The position numbers and the translations under genes were made by a program. DNA of 64,000 bases, taken from positions 45,252,793 through 45,316,792 of the forward strand of contig NC_077238.1 of the NCBI RefSeq assembly GCF_947179165.1, in the 5' to 3' direction. Source of the DNA: Solanum dulcamara. Its lineage: Eukaryota; Streptophyta; Magnoliopsida; Solanales; Solanaceae. Of the stretch, positions 35,099 to 46,900 are shown piece by piece (position 1 is the first letter of the stretch; each line of letters starts with the position of its first letter). Below the pieces are notes generated by a model. That model was given only the letters and a program-made list of their open reading frames with translations. It was not told the origin of the DNA and made no database searches.

Positions 35099-36494
35099 AA
35101 CACATTATTTATAAAAAAAATCATATCTAAAAAATGATTCTTATAACATGTAATCTATAGGTGTGTCCTCTAAACAGATGTTTTAAGCGATTTATGATAT
35201 ACAGGAAAATAGCCCATGACATATGGACATATTATTTATAGCATGTATTCATATAATAATGTAATTTAGTTTTCATTTTTAAAATAAACAAGTAATATAT
35301 AAGGAAAGAACTCATGAATCACATAATTATGTGAGTTTTTTGTTTTAATCTTAAGAAATATATAACTTATAAACAAGTAGTTCGTATAACACATATATAA
35401 TTCTCGCTAAATAAGTAAGTGAGCTTTGGGGGTTAGCAATTAAATTTTAATAAATTTATGAATAAATTCATAACAAAATAACAAATAAGCCCTGATGGAT
35501 AACACACAAAGGAACTTGATAGGCCAGCAAATAAAATTTTCTCAAAGATACAAAGTTGGGTCTCACACTACAGATCACAATTATTCTCATATACTTACTC
35601 AGCTCAAATAATTCTCGCCTCTTATTTTATTAGCTCTAAAAGATTCCTTGAATTTCATAATTACTCAAATAATACTATCATATTACAATAAGATGGGCCA
35701 CACATAAAATTTATGAAATGAGTTTTTAGAAAATAATCAAATAGTCGTTAGAGCGCATAATATAATTTAGGTGGATCAAGGGAGCTTCTTTATCCCTATG
35801 CACAACATAACATGAAGCAATATGTCAAGATTCGAGTCCGGATGTGATAGTACTCATCTCAACCCACCAAGACAATTCAGCCCAAATTCCAAATAGAGCG
35901 AAAACAATGTAATCGATAGATAAATACGAAAATACAGAAGTCTTTACAAAAAATAAAACCCCAAAGGATTGATTGTCACATATACAAGCCTCTAAAACAG
36001 TAGAATTGAAATAAACATAAGTCTCATAATGCATTAGACTCTCGAATGGAAAAGTATGAAAATGAGCAAGATAGATCACCGGCGTCAATGGCTACCTCTC
36101 AAATATCTCCAGAAGCCACGAATGAAGAAATGAAAATCCGGATCACTATCCGGGCTCAAAAACTACACATATGTAGTTAGCAAGGGGTGAGTACCAAACA
36201 ACACGGTACCCAACAAGTAAAATAGTAAGCACATCTAAAGCTAAATAGAACGAGTACTCCGACACCCCATCCGGACCTCCCATAACTATAACCTGCAAGA
36301 AGAACGTCCTAACCTAACAATCTATAAGCAGATATAACTCATGCAACAAGTAAGCTAAGTATACCTCCACAGGTCAATAGATAATGTCAAAATCGCACGT
36401 ATTTCAGTCTTAGTAGCTCAAATAATAAGGGTAAGTACTTAGATAATCAAATTAATGCAAAACAATGCAATGCGATGAATGTCCAATGTGATGC

Positions 36495-36722
36495 TAAAAT
36501 AACACCCACAACGTGTGACACATTCCACATATGTAAAATATAACAACCACGGCGTGTGGCACATCCCTCGATGTAATAATATAACAACCATGGTGTGTGG
36601 CACGTCTCTTAATACAATAATAGTTATAACCATGGCATGTAGTACATCCCTCGATACAATAATAGTAGCAATCATGGTGCATGGAACATCCCTCGATACA
36701 AGCGCGTGGCATGTCCCTCGAA
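36495..36722. repeat. 42-bp minisatellite in the 3' LTR
   Basis: About five units of the pattern ACCATGGCGTGTGGCACATC + CCTCGATACAATAATAGTAACA follow one another, the last shortened. The open frames on both strands here are a consequence of the periodicity (42 is a multiple of three). Confidence 0.8.
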
Positions 36723-37635
36723 TCCTCTTTGTTATCCTTTTTCATATTCATTTAGCCTAAACTATTTCACTTCGGCAATTTCCATAAAAAGGGAACCTCA
36801 ACAGATATTTCAACCCAAATGCAAATGAGAATAATCATGCAATCGATGTGAAGATAATGAAGTCCAATATCATATGTAGTCCATGTCTCTAATAATACCA
36901 TGTAAGCTTCACAACGAGACAACCAAGTTTACTTAATTCAAATAGGCTGATTCATTGGGTTAATTTCTCTTTAGAACTTCGACTACTCAATTCTAAGCAT
37001 TTTCGATGATTCATTATCAACTCGATACTAATTTCAATCAATTCACATAGCACGTAATAAGAATACACATTCCATATTGCTTATGAAAGTTTAGAATTCC
37101 ATTTGCCTCGATATTGCTCACAAGTACGCTGAAATTTGGATTTTCCCCTTCCGTCGAAGCTCTGAATTGCAAGAATCTAATCAAATATGAATCCCCAATT
37201 AAATTATGGAACTAATGACATCCAAATAGTCATTTTAAAATTTGGACTGGAATAGACCCGAAATACCCAAAAAATCAGATTTCGAAAATGGATAAAAAAT
37301 TTGGAAATTTTATATGAAAATGTTCCTTGAAGTATTAGGAAGCTATTGTCGAAACCATATTGAAAAAGGAGTTGAGATGAAGTCGGAATCATCAATTTAA
37401 GGAAGTTTAAGAGTTCTTGAAAAATTCAAAAATTTGGGGTTCAAATACGGAAATTACAACACAAAATCGTAATATAACAATGGGTAATCAAAACTTAAGC
37501 TCATAGAAGCTTACCCACTCGAAAAGCTTGAAAACCTCACTCAAATTTTCTTTCTCGAGTTATAAAATCCCCAAAAATGGTGAAATAAATCCCATTCCCA
37601 AACTTAGAAAAAAGTTACTGTTCAGGAAAATTTTG

Positions 37636-37862
37636 CACTCCGCGGACGCGAAGGCTAACCCAAAAGACATTCTTCAAATGCGGCAGGAGCTCTATGAACG
37701 CGGAGAAGGAATTCCATGTCTTTCATGAATGCCGAAAGGAACCCTTCAGGCACTACAGAGAAGGAACAATGCTCCTTCCGCGAATGCGGCCTTCCCTTTA
37801 TGAACCCAGAGAAGGAATTCCATGTCCTCCATGAATGCGGAGAGGAACCCTTCAAGCACTAG
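37636..37862. repeat. Cluster of CCGCGAACGCGGAG-type dyads in the 3' LTR
   Basis: Words such as CTCCGCGGACGCGAAGG, AACGCGGAGAAGGAATTCC, CTTCCGCGAATGCGG and ATGCGGAGAGGAACC recur within 230 bases of otherwise AT-rich DNA. The counterpart in the 5' LTR is at 58088-58268. Confidence 0.75.
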
Positions 37863-38518
37863 AAACAGCAGCCATCAAAACTCAAAAGTTCCCGAATGGA
37901 CCCTCGGGATTCATATGTGCACACCTACGAAATTCATATGTGTGCCACCTACTAAATTCAATGTTACGGACTTAATGAAACCGTCAAAATTTGAATTCGA
38001 GGTCCCTTTGACCCAAAACTCGAAAAGTCACAACTAAACTAACTTTAAGCCTCAAAAACTCGAATCACACTCGGAAACTCTGAAAATTCAACCAAGACCA
38101 ACCCTAGACCTAAAATCATCCCTCAAATCCAATGGAGTCATTAAAATTCAATTCCGAATAAATGTTGACCAAAGTCAACTCTGTGATAAAAATTTCAAAA
38201 AATTTCAACTCAAGACCTCAAATCCTCGTTACAAGTCCAAACCTGATTTCATAAATTCTTCTAGACAAATTTCCATCTTCTGGTGCTACTGGAATCGATG
38301 GAATTTTTTTCTGAGGCTCATAGCTCCGGTTGGTTTCGAATACCACTTTTGCACACTTAAAACTTAAGAAAACTCAAAATTTCCAAAACCCAACTTTTCA
38401 TAGTATTTTCCCAAAACCAACACTCGATAATAATCAGAAACAACTCGAAGCAACTAGAGGGAGGGGTAAAATGGTCATTTAGTGAAAAATTGTAAAAATG
38501 ACTTATAGGTTCATTGCA

Positions 38519-41500
38519 TCATCCACCACTAAAAACAATGTTCATCCTCGAACATAAAGTAAAGAAAGTACCTGAAGCCTCGAAAAGCTGGGGATACCGA
38601 GCATGCATATCATCCTCCAACTCCCAAGTTGCCTCTCCGACTGAGCGGTGTCTCCACTACACCTTCGCTGAATAAATCTCCTTGTTCCTAAGCTTACGGA
38701 CTTATCTATCAAGAATGGTTACGGACTCCTCCTCAAAAGTCAGATTCAGACCCAACTCTACTGAATCAATGGAGATCACATAGGACTCGTCCGAAACATA
38801 CTTTTGAAGCATGGAAACACGAAACACAGGATGCACAACTGACAAGTTAGATTGCAAGTCCAGTCTATAAGCCACCTCTCCCCTTGCCCCAAAATCTACA
38901 ATAGGCCAATGAACCGAGGGCTAAGCTTGCCTTTCTTCTCGAACCGCATCACACCCTTCATGGGCGACACTCGAAGAGAAACATAATCACCCTCCCTAAA
39001 CTCTAATGGGTGAACTCTCTTATCTGCATAGCTCTTTTGCCAACTCTGGGTTGTCAAGATCCAACCCTGAATTATATGAACCTACTCCATGGCATCTCTA
39101 AGCAAGTCCGTATCTAAGGAATCCATCTTAGTTAAATCAAACCATCCAATAGGAGATCAACATCGCCTACCATACAATGCTTTGAATAGGGCCATCTGAA
39201 TGCTAGAGACAAAAATGTTATCATAGGAAAACTCCGCCAAGGGTAAATGCTGATCCCATCAAGCACTAAAATCAATAAACAGGATCAAAGCATATCTTCC
39301 AACACTTGAATCATCTGCTCGGACCGGCCATCTATCTGTAGGTGAAACGTTGTACTCATATCAAGTTACGTACCTAGGCCATGATGTAATACTTTCCAAA
39401 AGTGCAAGGTAAACAATGAACCCCAATCTGAAATGATAGATATCGGTACACCGTGAAGCCAAACAATCTGACTGATATATAATTGGGCTAGCTTCTCTAC
39501 GGTATACTTCACCTGAACAGGAATGAAATGGGCAGACTTTGTCAGTTTGTCAACAACCACCCATATAGAATCATAACCACCCATGGTGAGAGGCAAACCC
39601 ACAACAAAGTCCATGGTTATCCGATCCCACTTTCAAGTAGGAATGGGCATCCTCTGAGACCCACCCTTAGGCCGCTGATGCTCACACTTGGAAACAAACT
39701 CTATGATATCTTTCTTCATCCCACACCACCAATAATGCTACCTAAGGTCATGATACATATTTGCAGCACATGGATGAATATAATATCGAGAGCAATGAGC
39801 CTCTTCTAGTATCAATCTAATCAAATCGCCCACCTTAGGCATCCTCAAAATACTCTTTGAATCAATTCTAGCCTCCTTGACTTCACCCCTCAATCTCGAA
39901 TGAGGCATATTTTCTCATCATCAAATATTCTCTCCTAAATCTGCTCAACTAAGAAAGAGCGAGCCTCAAAAAAATCAATAAATCCTCCATTCTCATCAGA
40001 TAGTCGCAATCATATGAAGCTATTGGCAAGCCTCTGGACATCCCTAGCCAACGGCCTTCTGTCAACATTAATCGCGCGAGACTCCCTATACTAGGGGTCT
40101 TCCTACTCAAACATCATCCAGCACATTGGCTTTTCCTGGATGATACAAGATAGTCATGTCATAATCCTTCAATAGCTCAAGCCATCTGCACTGCCTCAAG
40201 TTTAGATCCCTCTGACTGAAGATGTAATAAATACTTTGGTAATCGATGAACACCTCACAATGCACACCATACTAGTAGTGACCCCACAACTTCAACACAA
40301 ACACCAATGTTGCTAACTCTAAGTCGTTAGTAGGGTAGTTCCTCTCATGAGCCTTCAACTGTCTAGAAGCATAAGTGACTACCTTCCCTTTTTGCATCAA
40401 AACTCCACCTAAGCCAACTCCGAAAGCATCACAATATACAATAAAGTCCACACCCTCCACAGTTAGGGACAAAACAGGAGCTATAGTCAACAAAATCTTG
40501 AGCTTTTGAAATCTCTCTTTGTACTCCTCAGACCAATGAAAATCCATAACCTTCAGAGTTAGTCTAGTTAAAGGAGAGGCAATAGTAGAGAAACCCTACA
40601 CAAAGCATCGATAATAACCAGTTAATCCCATAAAACTATGAATCTCGGTGGGGGAAGTAGTTCTATTCCAACCTCTAATTGCCTCAATCTTTGCCAGATC
40701 CACCTAATACCCTCCTTCGACACCACATGCTTGAGAAATGCCACAAAATCAAACCAAATCTCATATTTAGAGAACTTTACATATAACTTTTATTCTCTCA
40801 ACTTTTGAAGCACCAATCTCAAATGACAAGCATGATCCTCCTTTGTCTTGGAATACACCAAAATATAATCAATGAAAACAATCACAATGGATTCTAAATA
40901 CGGATGAAACACCATATTTATCAACTCCATGAACGTTGTAGGGACTTTTGTCGACTAAAAAGACATCACTAGGAACAAAGAATAGCCATAACAGGTCTGG
41001 AAAGTTATATTAGGAATATGTGATGATCTAATCCTCAATTGATGGTACCCAAATTGCAAATTAATCTTAGAGAATAAGGCCTGTCCCTGAAGTTGATCAA
41101 GCAAATCATCAATACGAGGAAGAGCATACTTGTTCTTGATAGTCACTTTGTTCAACTTCCTTATAATCAATGCATATCCTTATAGAACCATCTTTCTTTC
41201 TCAAAAATAGAACTGGTGCACCCAAAGGTGACATACTAGGATGGATGAACCCTTTACTCAATAAATCATGTGACTAGTCCTTCAACTTCTTTAACTTTGT
41301 TGAGCCATACGATAAGGGGGAATAGAAATGGGCTTAGTGCCCAGCTCCAAGTCAATTGTTAAATCAATATCCATATATGGAGGAACTCTCGAAAGGTCAG
41401 TAGGGAAGACATCAACAAACTTCTTAACCACAGGAATAGTCTCCATAGGAGGTGAGTCGGCGCTGGTATCCTAAATAAAAGCCAAATATGACATACATCA

Positions 41501-43413
41501 CCTGTCGATCAACCTCTAGCATGCAGATAGAAGATGACCTTACTAGGATAATAACTACTAGTGCCCTTCTACTCGATTCTTGGAATACCGAATATTGCTA
41601 GAGTCACAGTCTTAGCATAGCAATAAAGAATAGCACGATAAAGAGAAAGCCAATCTATACCAAGTATCACATCAAAATCTACCATCCATAGAATAATTAT
41701 ATCTACCCAAGTATCATACCCAGCTAAAGAAACAAGAAAGGATCGATACACTAAATTTACAACTAAGGGTTCACCCACGGGTGTAAAAATATGAACAAGC
41801 ACAGGCATGAGATCACAAGTCAAATCAAATCCAAATGCAAAATAGGTAGACACATAGGAGAAAGTGGATCCAGGATCAAATAACATGGATGCAAGTCGAT
41901 AGAAAACTAGTACGATTCATGTGATAACTGCATCAGAAGACTCGCCCTCAAGCCTTCGTAGAAAAGCATAGCACTATGCTCCCCTTCCACCTTCGCTCTG
42001 TATTACACCTCAGCCTCCTCCCTATGAAATTATAGCACTACCAGTACCCCAAAGGAAAGTACGACCACCCCTACTAGTTTGTTATTTACTTCGACCTTTG
42101 GTCTATGGGGATGGTCCCTCAGCTGGAGCTGATGAACTAGGGTGGGTCCCACTATAACCCTAGGCAAAACACCTCCACATGAGATAACCAGGATCCCTAA
42201 AGGTATAGCAATGCCTCTTAGTCAAAACCTACTATGACGAACTCAAAAAAGTACTATAACCACCTATGGAAGAACTGTAAGAATCTTGAGCAACGTGACC
42301 ACCCTCAGCCGCTGGCATAGAATCATGAACGACTCTTTGTCGCTGAAATAAACCACAACCTCTGTGTGACCCTCTACCTCCTGACGAGGTGCTTGAAAAC
42401 TAACAACAAAAGCGAGCCCTATTGGGGTCCCCAAACTCATCTCTAAGTATCAATTTTGCCTTTTTGGCGGTGCTCATAATGGACTAGAGGGAAGCCTCCT
42501 CACGGGCTGACCTGAACACGTAGGATTGAATAGAGAAGTTCAACCCCTTCACAAACTTGCAGATTCTCTTTACCTCATCTGGGATCAATGACCTAGCATA
42601 CATCAATAACTGACAGAACCGTGCCTCTTACTTGGCAACAGATATACCACATTGAGTCAAGCTCTCAAATCTCAACCTTCTCTTCTCACATATGCTCCAT
42701 GGGATGAAGCGATCCTCGAATGTCCTAGTAAAAACACCCCACTCCCTAGAGGTGATCGAACTGGTTTGGACCTCATAAATATCCTCCACCACTCTCTGGA
42801 TGACCCATAGATCTGAAGTTCAACAAATCAAATATCTCGGGCATCATCCATACTCACTTCCTCCAACGTCTCATGACATAGTATCAAAATCTCATGAGCG
42901 TCCTCGCTCTTACCACCCTAAAACTATGGTGGTTTCATCTTTTGAAGCCTTTCATAGATCTGCTGATCTTCTATAGTCATGACCATATCATGATCAACCT
43001 GCATACCAGCAGCTGGTGTGGGAGCCAATAGTGGCTGAGCCACTTGATCCTGTACAACTGGAACTCCTGTCGCTCTGGGTCTATGCCCCCGCTTGAGTTT
43101 GTGAGCCCTATGGACTGCCTCCATCACCCTGAGTAAAACTCTCTAACACACCCAAAATCCTCAACAAGGTCTCGTAAAATAATGGTGTCGCATATCTCAA
43201 AGGGACCTGGTCCTCAACAATCTCAACCTATGGCTCTTGGGAGGCCTCTCTAGCAATACCTTGGGCAGGTGCCGCTCTTTGGGAATTGTCTTTACCAATA
43301 ATTGCTGCTCGAACTCGGCCTCTAGCTTAGTCCCTACCTCTACCCCTAACTGGGGTCTCAACAGCTGCCTCGAGGACTTCCTCCCCTCTCCCAATAGCTG
43401 TAGCTCTGGTCAT
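38519..43413 (-). pseudogene. gag-pol of the split gypsy element
   Basis: The start is ATG at 43411-43413 (MTRATAIGRGEEVLEAAVE). The protease has MLFDPGSTFSYVS near 41860-41886. Reverse transcriptase shows [19 protein letters not shown] near 41140, then [12 protein letters not shown], where the first catalytic Asp is Asn. Near 40880 VFIDYILVYSK has Tyr for the second Asp of the DD pair. RNase H has [11 protein letters not shown] near 40440. Integrase has MDFVVGLP and DSIWVVVDKLTKSAHF near 39560, and IISDWGSLF near 39430. The chromodomain (RKLRNKEIYSAKV, GEATWELEDDMHARYPQLF) ends at TGA 38519-38521, touching the LTR. Many stops interrupt the frame. Two lost catalytic residues show the enzyme could not work. 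Confidence 0.88.
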
Positions 43414-43600
43414 CAACATCTACCAAAATAACACATGGCACTCAGTACTAGAGATAATAACTCAGTACGATAAGATAGAGTGAATAAAGGAAGTTTCCTA
43501 ACAGTCTTCGTAGACTCTCGAAGATAAGTACAAACATCTTCATACTAATCTACGATACTCTACTTCGACTTGGCTTGTACACATGAGACCTATGAACCTA

Positions 43601-43614
43601 GGGCTATGATACTA
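43601..43614 (-). promoter_or_regulatory. Primer-binding site of the split gypsy element
   Basis: On the - strand it reads TAGTATCATAGCCC, a changed form of TGGTATCAGAGC, four bases from the LTR end at 43619. Confidence 0.65.
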
Positions 43615-43618
43615 ATTT

Positions 43619-43651
43619 TGTCAAGACCCAAATTCAGGTGTCATGGCACTC
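43619..43651 (-). repeat. 5' LTR of the split gypsy element, outer 33 bases
   Basis: TGTCAAGACCCAAATTCAGG and the next 13 bases match the first 33 bases of the 3' LTR (35823-35855). The LTR then breaks off and resumes at 56326 after GCACTC, which is repeated at 43646-43651 and 56320-56325. Confidence 0.85.
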
Positions 43652-43941
43652 TAAATTCTCAAAATTTTCTATGTCAAGATCGAACCATTCTTTTAGGCGT
43701 ATAGGATCGAACTGGGTGAATTTTAGTTATATATAAGAGTTAGGACCAATTCCTAAGTATTTTAAGAGTATTAGATGTGTTTTAGGGTCATAAGGGATAT
43801 CTAACACCAAGCCGATTCTAAAGAATTTTTATCGGCTAAGTTTCAAAATGAATTCGTATAAGGGTCAACTTCAAATGACCATATCTCCTAGAATATAATG
43901 AATTGGGTAGACCATAACCTATTAAAGTCTTTGTGTCTTAT

Positions 43942-46900
43942 TTCCAAAGCCACTAAAATTGTATTTGTCCGAGTTTGGAATCAAAAGTTATGCTTGGTTT
44001 ACCAGAGAGGTCCGCAAAAAGTCCGCATCGCGGACCTACAACAAACTTTGACAATTTTTCCAGATTTTATTTTTTTGTCGACCAGAGAGGTGCGCGACAC
44101 GTCCACAACGCGGACCTGTCGCGGACTTGTCCAATTTTCTAGATTTTGTAGGGATATTTTTGGAAAATTACCTAATATCCATATATACGAACTTGGATGC
44201 ATTTTGGGTCATTTATTTTCAGTCTTTCACCTCCAAAGAACCCTAATCTTCATCCTCCTCTCTCTCAAATCATTCCCTCCAAATTTTTTTATCAAAATTA
44301 AAGGATTCAAGGCTCCTCATTGAAGACCAAGAATCAAGTTTTCTTAAAGTTTTACTCTAAGGTATGTGGGTTTTCATCCATCGGTTCTTCCACCCATGGA
44401 GCCCAAATATTTTCTAAACTTGATGTTTCAAATTCCAAATGGTGAATTCTTATGGGATTTTACATGATGATTCAAAATGCATATATTATGGTATATTTGA
44501 ATATTTTTGTGTTAAAATTAATATATTGACTCTCATTCATGAAATGAAAAAAAAATGTTAGTGATCCTATATGAAGGCTTGAAAGGTAGTTTTAAAGTGT
44601 ATATGGTGGGTTGTTTTAAGATGTTTGATTTGATGCATTTATATCACTCTCATGCATATAAGTATTCTTTAATTATATTTAAAGGTCCTTATGAATTGAA
44701 CCGACCTAGTCTTCCAATGTATTCATGAACTTGAATTGAAATTTTATGAGCAAATACCTATGTTTAAGGGAGTCTTGTGAAATGATTGAATAATGATGAA
44801 AGGGCTTTTAGCCAAAGAAAGTGCTCAATATGAAAGGACAAGTCTCACATATTTGCATCAAATAAAATATTTTAACGAGCTATTCCACCGATGATGATTT
44901 GATGTTGAAGTTTATACAATGTTTATGTTATTATGATATACAAATGTTATTCCATGGGATTGACCTAGCACGAGTGTAGCATATAGATAGGGACTAGACC
45001 TAAGGGGTCCTTAAGTAATGTCTCATGTTGCATTAACTATGCGCCAACATAGGAGCCCTTGTAGGCTATTTGGGCTAGTGGATCTACAATTAGCCAATAA
45101 TGTTAAAATTAAAGAACGTTAAAGTTGACGGAGTCCTACCAGCAAGTAGACTCCCCATTCCAACGTAGGGGATTATGTTGGATTCCATGTAATAGTTCCC
45201 ATGGTCTTAAATGTCGGTTAAGGTCACTTCCCCACAAAATGAATGTTTTAAGGTTTCTTAGGATGATGATGTTTAATGTATGCACTCAATATGCATATTG
45301 CTTGTTTATGTTCCTCTTATGTTCTTCATTTCGTAGAATACTCACATACTTAGAACATTCAAAGTACTAACACATACTTTTGCCCAGATAATATCACCAT
45401 ATAGGAACCGACGTCGCTCCTCGACCTCTTCCACGTGGCTAGATCGAAATAGTTTTAAGATTGCTTGTGGTGAGTTCCCATGTTCCGGGAATAACCTCAT
45501 TTATATTCTAAGGTCGTGTTTTGTAAAATATTAAAACTTTTATGAAGATATTTCTTGACACTTATTTAGAGGGTGAGCTAGGAACATATTCCCAACCAAG
45601 ATGCATTTTTTCGTGTTCGGAGTCAAAAGTTATTCTTGGTTGACCACAGAGGTCCGCGATAAGTCCGCATCGCAGACCTACAGCAAACTTTGACAATATT
45701 CCAGATTTCATTTTTTTGTCGACCAGAAAGGTGTGAGACACGTCTACGTCGTGGACCTGTCACAGATTTGTCCAGTTTTCCTAATTTTATAGGGACATTT
45801 TGGGGAAATTACCTAATATCCATATATACGAACTTGGATGCGTTTTGGGTCATTTATTTTCAGTCTTTCACCTCCAAAGAACCCTAATCTTTATCCTCTT
45901 CTCTCTCAAATCATACCCTCCAATTTTTGTATCAAACTCAAAGGATTCAGGGATCCTCATTGAAGACCAAGAATCAAGTTTTCTTAAAGTTTTACTCTAA
46001 GGTATGTGGGTTTTCATCCATCGGTTCTTCCACCCATGGAGCCCAAATATTTTCTCAACTTGATATTTCAAATTCCAAATGGTGAATTCTTATGGGATTT
46101 TACATGATGATTCAAAATGCATATATTATGGTATATTTGAAGCTTTTTGTATTTAAATTGATATATTGACTCTCATTCATGAAATGAAAGAAAATTGCTA
46201 GTGATCCTATATAAAGGCTTCAAAGGTAGTTTTAAAGTATATATGGTGGGTTATTTTAAGATATTTGATTCGATGCATTTATATCACTCTCATGCATACA
46301 AGTATTCTTTAAATGTATTTGAAGATCTTTATAAATTGAACCCACCTAGTCTTCCTATGTATTCGTGAAGTTGAATTGAAAGTTTGTGAGCAAATATCTA
46401 TGTTTAAGGGAGTCTTGTGAAATGATTGAATGATGATGAAAGGGCATTTAACCAAAGAAAGGATTCAATGCGAAAGGACAATTACCACATATTTGCATCA
46501 AATGAAATATTTTAATGAGCTATTCCACCGATGATGATTTGATGTCGAAAGTTAAATAATGCTTATGTTATTATGATATTTAAATGTTATTCCATGGGAT
46601 TGACATAGCACTGAATATAGCATGTAGATGGGGACTCGACCTAAGGGGTCCTTAAGTAAAGTCTAATGATGCATTAACTATGCGCCAACATGGGAGCCCT
46701 TGAGGCTATTTAGGCTAGTGGATCCATAATTAGCCAATAAAGTTAAAGTTAAAGAACGTTAAAGTTGAAGGAGTCCTATCCGGCAAGTAGACTCCCTGTA
46801 CCAACGTAGGGGGTTATGTTGGATTCCATGTAATATCTTCAATTGTCTTAAATGTCGGTTGAGATCACTTCCCCACAAAATGAGTGTTTTAAGGTTTCTT

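Larger units (their letters stand above)
33313..35822. other. LARD interior, non-coding with degenerate short repeats
   Basis: This AT-rich DNA has no plausible protein. A loose pattern of roughly 35-45 bases built on TATGAAGCATGTAACATATAAACA recurs with heavy variation from about 33540 to 35400. Two SINE-tail insertions lie within it. The stretch ends at the CAATA target duplication (35818-35822). Confidence 0.55.
35823..38518 (-). repeat. 3' LTR of the split gypsy element (2696 bp)
   Basis: It matches 43619-43651 plus 56326-58645. The reverse complement starts TGCAATGAACC. It carries a 42-bp minisatellite and a cluster of CCGCGAACGCGG-like words. About 280 bases near 37870-38160 are missing from the 5' LTR. 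Confidence 0.88.

Noticed and set aside
36439..36760. Overlapping open frames on both strands with repeating Cys/His peptides
   Set aside because: They are produced by a 42-bp minisatellite whose unit length is a multiple of three. They do not form a zinc-finger protein.
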